Origin: Bacteroidales bacterium
Lineage (GTDB): Bacteria; Bacteroidota; Bacteroidia; Bacteroidales; UBA10428
Reading direction: 5' to 3'
Length of the DNA: 43,912 bases
Assembly (NCBI GenBank): GCA_016938235.1
Contig: JAFGVA010000225.1
Coordinates: 1 to 43,912 of the forward strand
Numbering within the stretch: position 1 is the stretch's first letter; each line of letters opens with the position of its first letter. The translations under genes were made by a program, and so were the position numbers. This document shows, piece by piece, positions 17,387-25,400 of the stretch. Below the pieces are notes generated by a model, which was not told the origin of the DNA, searched no databases, and saw only the letters and a program-made list of their open reading frames with translations.

Positions 17387-18760
17387 TCAGAGCTTTATAA
17401 TGTCTATTGGATTAGAAGTTTTCAGGTAATTCCGGATTATTTGTTGAATATCCCTGTCGTCATTTTCTTTTTTTATGCAATCGAATAAAACTTCGATATT
17501 CCCATTCCCATTTACCAATTGTTTTTCAATAAAGCCATACCCTCTGTATTTACCATTATCTACAGACACAACAGATAGCTCATCCGGATTCCTGCCGTAA
17601 TCAATAATAAAGAAACTCTGGTGATTATATTTGTGCGACTCAATAACAAGTTCCGCTCTTTTATTATAATCTTCAGGCAATTCTTTACCAATGCATGCGC
17701 CTTTGCATTCCATTATTTCGTATTGAAAACAAGAACCTGTGCTGGTATATAATCCACACAAACGCTGACACAAAGTATATTTATCCACCAGTCTTTGCAT
17801 ATAGCTTTTTCCGCTTTTCGCACCAGAGAAACTACACAAAGGAATTGCATTTTGCTTTGTGTTTTTAGCTATTTCAAATCTGATATATCCTTTCGAATCA
17901 GAATAGTGATACAAGCCGTAATGAGAAACGGCCCTTCTCTGTGCTCTGTTATAAACAGGCTTATTCTGTTTAATTTCGGCAGATTCTTTCAACTGGGCAA
18001 TCAAATCATTACCTGTTAATTCATAATCCAAATCAGCTATTGCATTGCGCATTTCAATAGCTTTCTTCGATTTGGTATTTCTGAAATGGCTCAAAACCCT
18101 GGTATGCAGATTTTTACTTTTCCCGATATAAATTAAATCATGCTTGTCGTTATAAAAATAGTAAACCCCTGCTTCATCAGGTATACTTCTGATTTTTTTG
18201 GGTTCAAGGTTCGGGTTCAGGTCTTTTTGAGATAGTCCCGACAAAAGCTGAGATTCAATACTATCTTTGTTGTGATTGAGTATAATTTCAAAAAGTTTAA
18301 CTGTGGCAAATGCATCACCGGCAGCACGGTGTCGGCCTTCAATAACAATTCCTAATTCTCCGCATATTTTTCCAAGGCTGTATGATTTATAACCAGGAAG
18401 GTACTTTCTGCTAAGGTTTACAGTACATAGTTTTTCACGGTGAAAATTGTATCCAAGATTTTTGAACTCGTTTTTGATAAAACTATAATCGAAGCTGGCA
18501 TTATGGGCTACAAATATTTTTCCCTCGGTCATTTCAACTATTTGTTTAGCAATTTCATAGAATTTTGGAGCATCAGCTACCATTGAATTTGAGATGCCTG
18601 TAAGCTGGGTAATATAATAAGGTATTTGTCTTTCGGGATTAATCAGGCTTACAAATTGATCGACAATATTCTTGCCATCGAAAACAAAAACAGCGATCTC
18701 TGTAATTCGTTCCGATACAGGGCTGCCGCCAGTGGTTTCTATGTCAATTATGGTATACAT
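17387..18760 (-). CDS. DEDD exonuclease fused to GIY-YIG nuclease domain
   Basis: A 457-residue protein joining two nucleases. Residues 1-165 are a DnaQ/Pol III epsilon-type 3'-5' exonuclease: Asp6 and Glu8 in IDIETTGG, Asp91 in HNASFDYSF, and His144 and Asp149 in HRAAGDA. Residues about 195-275 are a UvrC/Cho-type GIY-YIG domain: GVYYFY, LIYIGKSKNL, Arg221 and Asn271. The C-terminal region has a Cys-rich patch (CQRLCGLYTSTGSCF and ECKGACIG), like other members of this fusion family. By analogy with UvrC/Cho it may incise damaged DNA and trim it, but the substrate is not established. All catalytic residues are present. Confidence 0.9.
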   Translation of the reverse strand: MYTIIDIETTGGSPVSERITEIAVFVFDGKNIVDQFVSLINPERQIPYYITQLTGISNSMVADAPKFYEIAKQIVEMTEGKIFVAHNASFDYSFIKNEFKNLGYNFHREKLCTVNLSRKYLPGYKSYSLGKICGELGIVIEGRHRAAGDAFATVKLFEIILNHNKDSIESQLLSGLSQKDLNPNLEPKKIRSIPDEAGVYYFYNDKHDLIYIGKSKNLHTRVLSHFRNTKSKKAIEMRNAIADLDYELTGNDLIAQLKESAEIKQNKPVYNRAQRRAVSHYGLYHYSDSKGYIRFEIAKNTKQNAIPLCSFSGAKSGKSYMQRLVDKYTLCQRLCGLYTSTGSCFQYEIMECKGACIGKELPEDYNKRAELVIESHKYNHQSFFIIDYGRNPDELSVVSVDNGKYRGYGFIEKQLVNGNGNIEVLFDCIKKENDDRDIQQIIRNYLKTSNPIDIIKL

Positions 18761-18790
18761 CAGTTTTTAAAGTTAATGCAATTGAAAAAC

Positions 18791-18818
18791 AAAACCCGGA
18801 GATTAAATTCCGGGTTTT
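18791..18818 (-). terminator. Strong intrinsic terminator after the sugar transferase gene
   Basis: A perfect 10-bp stem (AAAACCCGGA / TCCGGGTTTT) with an 8-nt loop, followed by T-rich sequence on the minus strand. It lies between the stop of the transferase gene (18872) and the exonuclease gene start (18760), separating the two transcripts. Confidence 0.85.
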
Positions 18819-18871
18819 TAACACAAACTAAAATTGCTGTAAATCAATAAAAAAGTATATTTTTCCCAGGA

Positions 18872-20278
18872 TTACCTGGTGAAGAAAACAGATTTAAAAG
18901 TTCTGAAAAACAGCTCAATGTCAGATTTTAATGACCAGTTTTCGATGTATTGAATATCTTTTTTAATAGTATTTTCAGGACTATTACTCATTTCCAGATT
19001 TTGCTTTTCAATTATTGAATTAATGAGCCCGGGTTTAACTGATAGTTTTTTCATTTGCCACTCGGAGTATTTATCAACCTCGGAAGGTATTGTGGGCCTT
19101 GGACCGATAAAAGACATCTCCCCTTTAATTATATTGAACAATTGAGGGAAATTATCAATATTAGTTTTTCGAAGCAGCTTACCAAAGGATGAAATATGAG
19201 GAGGGCCGCTAATGGTAAAAACGGGTCCGTTTTCCTTATTAACCATTATTTGTCCAACGCCAGCAATTTCAGAACTTATGGTTCTGAATTTATAGATATA
19301 AAATTTCCTGCCATGTAGTCCAACTCTTTGTTGTTTGAAAATTACAGGGCCGCGGGAGTCAATGCCGACCATGAGAGCAATTATTGAAATTACTGGTGAT
19401 AGTACCAGTAAAAAAATTGATGCAAGAGACACCTCATATATAGTTTTAAGTACATGAGTATACCTGTTATTCGGATTATTTTCGATAGTGTAAAAAGGAA
19501 GTTTATCTAAAAACCGAACATGGGAACGATAGGGGCCAACAACTTTTTTATCATTACTAATTCTAATTGTAACTCCAATTTCGTTACAAAAATCAACCAG
19601 ACTATAAAACCGGGCATCTGGTAGCTCGCAGTCACAACAAATTAGTTCATCAATGATATCAAATCTCACTAAGCTCTTAATATTTACACTTTTAGGGTGA
19701 ATTTTAACAAAGTTTCTATATTTTTCCCTTAACAACTTTGAATCGGTTATTAAATGCAGAATTTTATATCCCCATTCTTTATGAAAAAGTATTTTTTCGA
19801 TTAAAAAATCGGTTTTTTCATTAGCAATAACAATCAGGTTTCTTGTATTGTAACCATTTGCCCTGAACTTTTTAAAGAATTTGAAAGTTATTAGCCGAAA
19901 AATAAACAGAGAAACAAAATTGAGTATTACAAAAACTATTAAAGCAATGGAGGGGAAGCTATCAATTGTTATAATCCAGTCCAGCAATAGAATTATAAAA
20001 CCACCAATAACTGAAAGCTTAATAAAATCGGCTAAAATAACTGGTATTCCACTTGTTCTGGGAATTTTGGATAAATGTGTTGCTTTTAGAAGAATAAACC
20101 ATGTAATAGTAACAAAGCTGATTATTAAAGCAAATTCGCTATCGTAAACAACTTCATCTAATTGAAAATAATTAGTTAGTACCGATGCCAGCATTAAGGT
20201 GATTATAGTAATCACAATATCAAGCGAATTAAAAATACTTTTCAGTAAGGCTTGTTGTTCTTTTGAAGATTTTGGCAT
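18872..20278 (-). CDS. Polyprenyl glycosylphosphotransferase (exopolysaccharide initiation)
   Basis: A 468-residue inner-membrane enzyme that transfers a sugar-1-phosphate to undecaprenyl phosphate, the first step of polysaccharide repeat-unit synthesis. The N-terminal half has four membrane helices (about 15-140) and a nucleotide-binding-like domain. A further hydrophobic helix (about 278-305) precedes the catalytic PF02397-type domain, with VIFKQQRVGLHGRKF, YKFRT, RKTNIDNFPQLFNI and the signature GEMSFIGPRP. The usual DELPQ-like motif reads DNFPQ. No glycosyltransferase, wzx or wzy gene is nearby, so it is a solitary priming enzyme. It has its own -7 box and terminator. Confidence 0.9.
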   Translation of the reverse strand: MPKSSKEQQALLKSIFNSLDIVITIITLMLASVLTNYFQLDEVVYDSEFALIISFVTITWFILLKATHLSKIPRTSGIPVILADFIKLSVIGGFIILLLDWIITIDSFPSIALIVFVILNFVSLFIFRLITFKFFKKFRANGYNTRNLIVIANEKTDFLIEKILFHKEWGYKILHLITDSKLLREKYRNFVKIHPKSVNIKSLVRFDIIDELICCDCELPDARFYSLVDFCNEIGVTIRISNDKKVVGPYRSHVRFLDKLPFYTIENNPNNRYTHVLKTIYEVSLASIFLLVLSPVISIIALMVGIDSRGPVIFKQQRVGLHGRKFYIYKFRTISSEIAGVGQIMVNKENGPVFTISGPPHISSFGKLLRKTNIDNFPQLFNIIKGEMSFIGPRPTIPSEVDKYSEWQMKKLSVKPGLINSIIEKQNLEMSNSPENTIKKDIQYIENWSLKSDIELFFRTFKSVFFTR

Positions 20279-20316
20279 ACTAATATAAACTACAATTATA
20301 TGTGAAAATACGAATA

Positions 20317-20324
20317 CAAAGATA
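20317..20324 (-). promoter_or_regulatory. -7 box of the sugar transferase gene
   Basis: Minus-strand TATCTTTG, an exact TAnnTTTG match, lies about 39 bp upstream of the transferase start and downstream of the small-RNA terminator, so the gene has its own promoter. No good -33 element was found at 19-21 bp. Confidence 0.55.
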
Positions 20325-20416
20325 GATTTAAAATTTAATTTCAGTCAGATATCAAATACCTTTGACAAACGTAACAATTTCTGGTATGAGCGAAAAAAAC
20401 CGGGTATTGTTGAATA

Positions 20417-20482
20417 AAAAAAAGCTCTGCAATTATTGCAGAGCCAGAGACCGTTAGCGCGTGTGACTGATATATGGTAGGT
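20417..20482 (-). ncRNA. Candidate small RNA, about 65 nt, ending at an intrinsic terminator
   Basis: Reading the minus strand, a promoter-like pair at 20487-20517 is followed by about 65 nt ending in a strong hairpin, GCTCTGCAA-TAA-TTGCAGAGC (20424-20444), and a run of seven T (20417-20423). Near the 5' end AGACC can pair with GGTCT just before the terminator, enclosing about 27 nt. No protein frame fits and the flanking transferase gene has its own -7 box, so this looks like an independent small RNA rather than a leader. I could not assign it to a known family; a leader/attenuator of the transferase gene is the main alternative. Confidence 0.55.
20424..20444 (-). terminator. Intrinsic terminator of the candidate small RNA
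   Basis: Perfect 9-bp stem GCTCTGCAA/TTGCAGAGC with a 3-nt loop, followed on the minus strand by seven T. No minus-strand coding gene ends nearby. Confidence 0.8.
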
Positions 20483-20486
20483 CTTG

Positions 20487-20517
20487 TAAAAGTAAACATT
20501 AATTTAACATTAACAAA
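20487..20517 (-). promoter_or_regulatory. Promoter of the candidate small RNA
   Basis: On the minus strand, TTTG (20514-20517) and TACTTTTA (20487-20494) are exactly 19 bp apart, matching the Bacteroidota TTTG-N19-TAnnTTTG pattern except for the last base. Confidence 0.5.
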
Positions 20518-20606
20518 TTTTTTGATAATTTTTCCTCTTAATTTTTTATTCTGGTGTTAAAATTCTCTTAAAAAAATTTTTAGTTATCTTAATAATCCAA
20601 TATTCT

Positions 20607-20614
20607 TATCTTTG
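20607..20614 (+). promoter_or_regulatory. -7 box for the 20655 gene
   Basis: TATCTTTG is an exact TAnnTTTG match about 40 bp upstream of the ATG at 20655. No convincing -33 element was seen. The rest of the 376-bp gap is taken by the candidate small RNA and the divergent transferase promoter. Confidence 0.55.
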
Positions 20615-20654
20615 TGTCAGACACTAATCAAAAAAGGCTCGTAAGAACTTTGTT

Positions 20655-21131
20655 ATGAGAAAGAATGAATCATTAGAAGAAATGGTTACCAGGCGGAATA
20701 AAAGACTGAAAAGTTTATTTTTACGTAATGGAATTAACGTCAGATTGGTTGGCGATGATCAAAAGCCGGCTGTTATTATGGATGAGTCTGTCGTTCTTTC
20801 ATGTTATGTAAAAAACTTTGATCTTCATTTCACAAAAGAACCCTTCAGCGATGACATTGTTAAAACTGTAAAACTGAAACACGATCCTGAAATAACCCGA
20901 TTCGAGTTACAGGAAGTTGTTGAATCTTGCAAACACAGACCAGTCTATAGAATTTTACTAAAGGATACCGATTTATACCTTGTTGGATATAATTATTTGA
21001 ATTCTGAAGATTCTGTTGGAAGGTATCCGGTATTTGCCAAGTTTAAGCCAAAGGTATATTTCGATAGAATATATGCCGAAAAGGTTGCTGAAAGCCTCAC
21101 AGAGGAAGGCTATGTGATTGAAATAATCTGA
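20655..21131 (+). CDS. Hypothetical protein
   Basis: A 158-residue soluble protein that I do not recognise. The N-terminus is a basic helix (ESLEEMVTRRNKRLKSLF). The rest alternates strands and helices (GINVRLVGDD, VVLSCYVKNFDLHF, RPVYRILLKDTDLYLVGYNYLNSE, KVYFDRIYAEKVAESLTEEG). There is no signal, membrane segment or catalytic motif. It has its own -7 box and converges with the DUF4268 gene. Confidence 0.7.
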   Translation: MRKNESLEEMVTRRNKRLKSLFLRNGINVRLVGDDQKPAVIMDESVVLSCYVKNFDLHFTKEPFSDDIVKTVKLKHDPEITRFELQEVVESCKHRPVYRILLKDTDLYLVGYNYLNSEDSVGRYPVFAKFKPKVYFDRIYAEKVAESLTEEGYVIEII

Positions 21132-21140
21132 GAGAATTTT

Positions 21141-21164
21141 ATTCTTTTATTCTTTTATTCTTTT
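21141..21164. repeat. Three 8-bp tandem repeats ATTCTTTT
   Basis: Three perfect copies of ATTCTTTT in tandem lie in the short gap between two convergent genes, touching the stop codon of the 21163-21621 gene. A preceding AGAAT allows small hairpins. It could be a slippage-prone tract. Confidence 0.85.
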
Positions 21165-21621
21165 AAGAATACTTAAGAAAATCTTTGTATTCCAAAAAGA
21201 TATCTTCGGTGGGGAGCATTGTTTCGTATAAAAAACTGAATACTTCTGGCCAGCATTCCCTGTTATAGACTGATACATTATGCATGACAGATATTACCCG
21301 TGAAACTGTTTTTGTCTCAGCTACAGGTTCTTCAAGTATCCATTTAACTTCAAATGGAAAGCTTTTTTCAATAACAGATTTAAGTTTCTCAAGCTTGTCA
21401 AAAAGTTCAATTCTTTTGTCGATGTTTCGTGTTTCAATCTCAAATCCGGCAAATGCTTTTTCAGTATCAAAATGAAATTTCAGTTTCAACTGCCTGATGC
21501 CGGTATCGTTCATAATCCATTTTCCCGGCTTGTTGATTTTAAGCTTCTTACGATTTGAATAGGTTTTAAACTTATTCCAGAATTCTTCTCTTATTGCCTT
21601 CTTTTCTTCTTTTGTAAACAT
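21163..21621 (-). CDS. DUF4268-like protein
   Basis: A 152-residue protein with a helical start (FTKEEKKAIREEFWNKFKTY), the KPGKWIMNDTGI segment, then KLKFHFDTEKAFAGFEIETRN and a C-terminal WPEVFSFLYETMLPTEDIFLEYKDFLK. This matches my recollection of the Bacteroidota DUF4268 family (about 150 residues, role unknown). It starts with MFTKEE, has no membrane segment, and is not in an obvious operon. Confidence 0.75.
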   Translation of the reverse strand: MFTKEEKKAIREEFWNKFKTYSNRKKLKINKPGKWIMNDTGIRQLKLKFHFDTEKAFAGFEIETRNIDKRIELFDKLEKLKSVIEKSFPFEVKWILEEPVAETKTVSRVISVMHNVSVYNRECWPEVFSFLYETMLPTEDIFLEYKDFLKYS

Positions 21622-21702
21622 AATGATTAAACAAAAATATTCATAGCATTTAATAATGAACCATCTGATATAAGATTTGTGTTTATTTAATAAAAACGAT
21701 AA

Positions 21703-21930
21703 TCACTTATTTTTCAATGGATTTAATAAATATTCCAGTCCGTTTGTTTTTATCTCGAAAATAGTTTCCAGTAAAATTCCAAGCCTGCCCTTTGGGAAAC
21801 CATTTTGGCGCTTGAACCATTCGAGGTAATATACCGGAATGTCGCAAAATTTGTAATCCTTATACTTACCATAGGGCATTTTTTTTGTTACTAAATCAAT
21901 CAATATTGTATTATCAAATAAATCATTCAT
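21703..21930 (-). CDS. DUF3820 family protein
   Basis: A small protein of 75 residues with the DUF3820 signature: KKMPYGKYKDYKFCDIPVYYLEWFKRQ, then GFPKGRLGILLETIFEIKTNGLEYLLNPL. The frame is open back to 22095, but that would overlap arfB by over 160 bp. The ATG at 21930, one base after the arfB stop, gives the normal family length; ATG 21942 is also possible. The two genes are cotranscribed. The function is unknown; the family is DNA-related in some annotations but this is not established. Confidence 0.8.
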   Translation of the reverse strand: MNDLFDNTILIDLVTKKMPYGKYKDYKFCDIPVYYLEWFKRQNGFPKGRLGILLETIFEIKTNGLEYLLNPLKNK

Positions 21931-21931
21931 A

Positions 21932-22354
21932 CTATTGAGCATAGTTTTTTCCGGAACGAAGTTTTTTAATATCAGATCTTTGCTTTTTCTTCTCAAGTCT
22001 TCGTTGTACAGAACCCTTAGTGGGGTTGGTGTTGATTCGCTTCTTGCGCAGAAACAAGTTGTTCTGAAGTAATTGTATAAGCTTTTGAACTGCAATTTCC
22101 CGGTTTTTTACCTGGGATCTTTCTTCCTGGCACGAAACAAGTATTTCTCCCTTATTGGAAAGTTTATTTTGAAGTCTTTCTTTTAAAATCCTCTTTTGGG
22201 TTTGGTTTAAAACAGCTGAATTTAATATATTAAATCTGATTGTAACACGTGTGTTTAGCTTGTTAACATTTTGACCACCAGGTCCTGAGCTTCTACTGGT
22301 TATAAATTCAAATTCAGAAGTAATTAATTCTAATTGTTCGGGTACTAATTGCAC
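21932..22354 (-). CDS. arfB: Alternative ribosome-rescue factor (peptidyl-tRNA hydrolase)
   Basis: A 140-residue ArfB/YaeJ-type protein that frees peptides from ribosomes stalled on non-stop mRNA. The catalytic GGQ is at 26-28 in SSGPGGQNVNK. The C-terminal tail (about 105-140) is strongly basic (KKRINTNPTKGSVQRRLEKK), the part that enters the empty mRNA channel. No stop-codon-recognition domain is present, so it is not a true release factor. It lies one base upstream of the DUF3820 gene. Confidence 0.93.
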   Translation of the reverse strand: MQLVPEQLELITSEFEFITSRSSGPGGQNVNKLNTRVTIRFNILNSAVLNQTQKRILKERLQNKLSNKGEILVSCQEERSQVKNREIAVQKLIQLLQNNLFLRKKRINTNPTKGSVQRRLEKKKQRSDIKKLRSGKNYAQ

Positions 22355-22453
22355 TTTTTGCTGTAAATATATCTATATTCTTCCGAAAAAAACAGGCACT
22401 AAAATTTCCTTAGCCTGAATATAATAATTAACAGCAAAGTTGACTTGTATTTG

Positions 22454-25400
22454 CTAAAACTTAAAATTCATTATTTTTTCTATGGTATTAATTATCTGGG
22501 ATGGTTTTAAAGGCTTTGATATATAATCGTTGAAGTCATTTTTAAGTATTTCAAGTTTTTCGGATTCATAAGCATATGCAGTAACGGCTACAATAGGAAT
22601 ATTGCCATTCATACTCCTGATGATTTTAAAGGCTTCAACTCCGCTTAAAACCGGCATTTTAATATCCATGAGTATTATCAGGTTTTCCTGATTGTGATTC
22701 TGAACATGATCGACTGCCTCCTGGCCATTCTTTGCCCATATTACATTTACATTATCTTTAGTAAGAATTTTCTTCAACAGGTAGAAATTTGCAGGTTCGT
22801 CTTCTGCAATGAGAACATTGAGTATATAGTTATCTTTGTGTTCTGTAGTTTCTTTTCGTTCGGTACTGGTATTTCTGGGTCTGTTTATTATCTCAACCGG
22901 AATTGTAAAGAAGAAAGTGCTTCCCTTATTTACTTCTGAATCAAAATTTATTTGACCACCCATAAGAAAAGCAATTTTTTTACATATTGCCAGGCCTAAT
23001 CCGGCGCCACCGATAAATTCATCCTCATTATGTTCAATCTTGCTAAACGGAAGAAAAACTTTGTGGTAATCTTTTGGATTAATTCCAAATCCACTGTCTT
23101 TTACAGCTATCGTTATTTCGTCTTTTGTTTTTGCTTTTGATACAGATAAAATAATCTTACCTGACAGCGTGAATTTTAATGCGTTATCCATCAGATTCTG
23201 AACAACCTGTCTGATTCTTACTTCATCGGTATTTATAACCAGCGAATTGTAATTGCCCGGATTTTCGAAGTACATTTCAAGCTGCTGTTTGGTATTCTTT
23301 AACTGGTAATAGCTGTATATTTCTTTCAGGGTGGGTATTAAATCGAATTGACGATTTACAAGGCTAATCTGGTTTGATTCTATTTTCGATATATCAAGAA
23401 TATCGTTAATTATTACCAATAGAGAATCGCAGTTTTTTTGAATAATATCGATATATTCATTTCTTTCTGTTTCGTTGAAATCTTCGTCCCTAAGCAGGTG
23501 AGAAAAACCAACAATGGCATTCATAGGGGTTCTGATTTCGTGCGACATATTAGCCAGAAAGGCAGATTTTAACTTGTCGGATTCTTCTGCTTTTTTTAAG
23601 GCATGCTCTAAGTCAGAAGTTCTTTCATCGACCAAGCGCTCGAGTTTATGCCTGTGAAAACTCAATTCTTCGTTCTGGAGGCTGATTTCTTCCTGTCGCT
23701 CTTCAAGCACAGTGTTTAGTTCAATCAAATCATTTGTTCTCTCGAATACTTTTTCTTCTAGCAATTTTTTCTGGCTTTGCAATTGGCTAAAACGAAAATA
23801 ATAAACAGAGAAAATAATAGAGCCTATTGCCAATACCATAACTATTCTGAACCATATTGTCTTCCACCAGGGTGGTAGTATTTCAATATCGATTGATGAT
23901 TCCTTATTATTCCAGCTACCATCGGAGTTTGATACCCGTACACGAAAGGTATATTTTCCGGGGTTCAAATTTGTATAAGTTATTTTTCGTTCGTTGCTTG
24001 ACGTCTCAATCCATTTGTCGTTAAAACCCTCAAGCATATATTGGTAGATGCTGCGCTCGGGATGGTAATAGTTCAAATTTGAAAACTCAATTGTAAAAAC
24101 ATTTTCTTTGTACTTTAAGCTTATATTATCGCTGTAACTGATGGATTTATCCAATAGATACCGTCCGTTTAGCTTGTCTTTGTTTGAATAGCTTTTGTTG
24201 AATATCTGAATGTCAGTAAAGACAATGTTTGCATCTGTATTTCTGGAGGAGATTTGACCCGGTTTAAACAAATTATAGCCGTTTCCGCCACCAAAAATTA
24301 ACTCTCCTTTCGATGTTTTAAAGGATGCCTTTTCATTAAATTCCTTTCCCTGCAAGCCGTCTATTTCGTCATAGTTAAGAATTCGAAATGAATAGGTTCC
24401 TTGCTTCACAGAATAATCTACAATAATATTAGAAAGCCCGTTGGTAGTACTCACCCATAATGTGTTGTTGTTATCCTCTTCCATCGTGAGGATACGGTTA
24501 TCGGCTAATCCGTCTTTGTCTCGCAGTATGGTGAAATTACCGGTGGGTTCATCCAACAGGTTTAATCCATTAGCGGTACCCGCCCAGATGAGTCCTCTTG
24601 AATCTTCGAAAACAAAAAAAGTATGGTTATTACTCAGGCTTTGTGGATTACCCGGTTCATTTTCATAATAAGTAAATTGCTTAGTTTCTTTATTGTATAA
24701 CCTGATTCCGTCAACGGTTGAAAACCACATTCTTTCTTTGCGATCCTCAATAATACTGAACACAACATTTGATCGGATAGTATTTTCATTAAGCCACCGG
24801 AATATCTCTGTGACCTTTCCTGTTTCAGGATTGAATACATTAACTCCTCCCAGCAGAGTTGCAATCCATAGCATGCCGTCGGAATCTTCACAAACATCCC
24901 AGATTCTGTCATCTGTAATGGCTTCGGGATTTGTTGTGTCACTCTTGTAGTGAGTAAATTTTTGTCCGTCAAACTTGTTTAATCCTCCAAAATAAGTGCC
25001 GGCCCATAAGTTACCTTTACTATCAAAACTCAGTCCGATAATAATATTTGAACTTATGCTGTTGCGATTGTCAGGATCATGGCGGTAAAGCTTATATGTT
25101 TGATTTTGTCTGTTATAATAGATTAATCCCGCACCATTTGTTCCAATCCAGAGATTACCGTCTTTATCTTCGGCAAAATTATCGATATCATTTAATCCGG
25201 TTATTTGTTCATCGGAATTAAGGTTTATCTTATAATGATTAAACTGAAAAAGATCTTTATGGTAGTAACTTAAACCTTTTTTAAAAGTACCTACCCATAA
25301 AAAACCTTCATAATCTTTATATATTGTTTCTACCGCATCTTCAGCCAGACTTCGGGTGTGAAGAGAATTATTATACAAATGTTGAATTTCTCTACTCTTT

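Noticed and set aside
20481-20654. tRNA or other known structural RNA upstream of the 20655 gene
   Set aside because: No cloverleaf, T-loop or SRP/6S-like core could be found by eye.
21945-22095. Upstream extension of the DUF3820 gene
   Set aside because: It overlaps arfB in another frame and has no similarity to the family; ATG 21930 or 21942 fits better.
24634-24972. A 112-codon frame on the same strand as the hybrid sensor gene, in another frame
   Set aside because: It lies wholly inside the intact 1290-codon gene and its product has no domain-like character.
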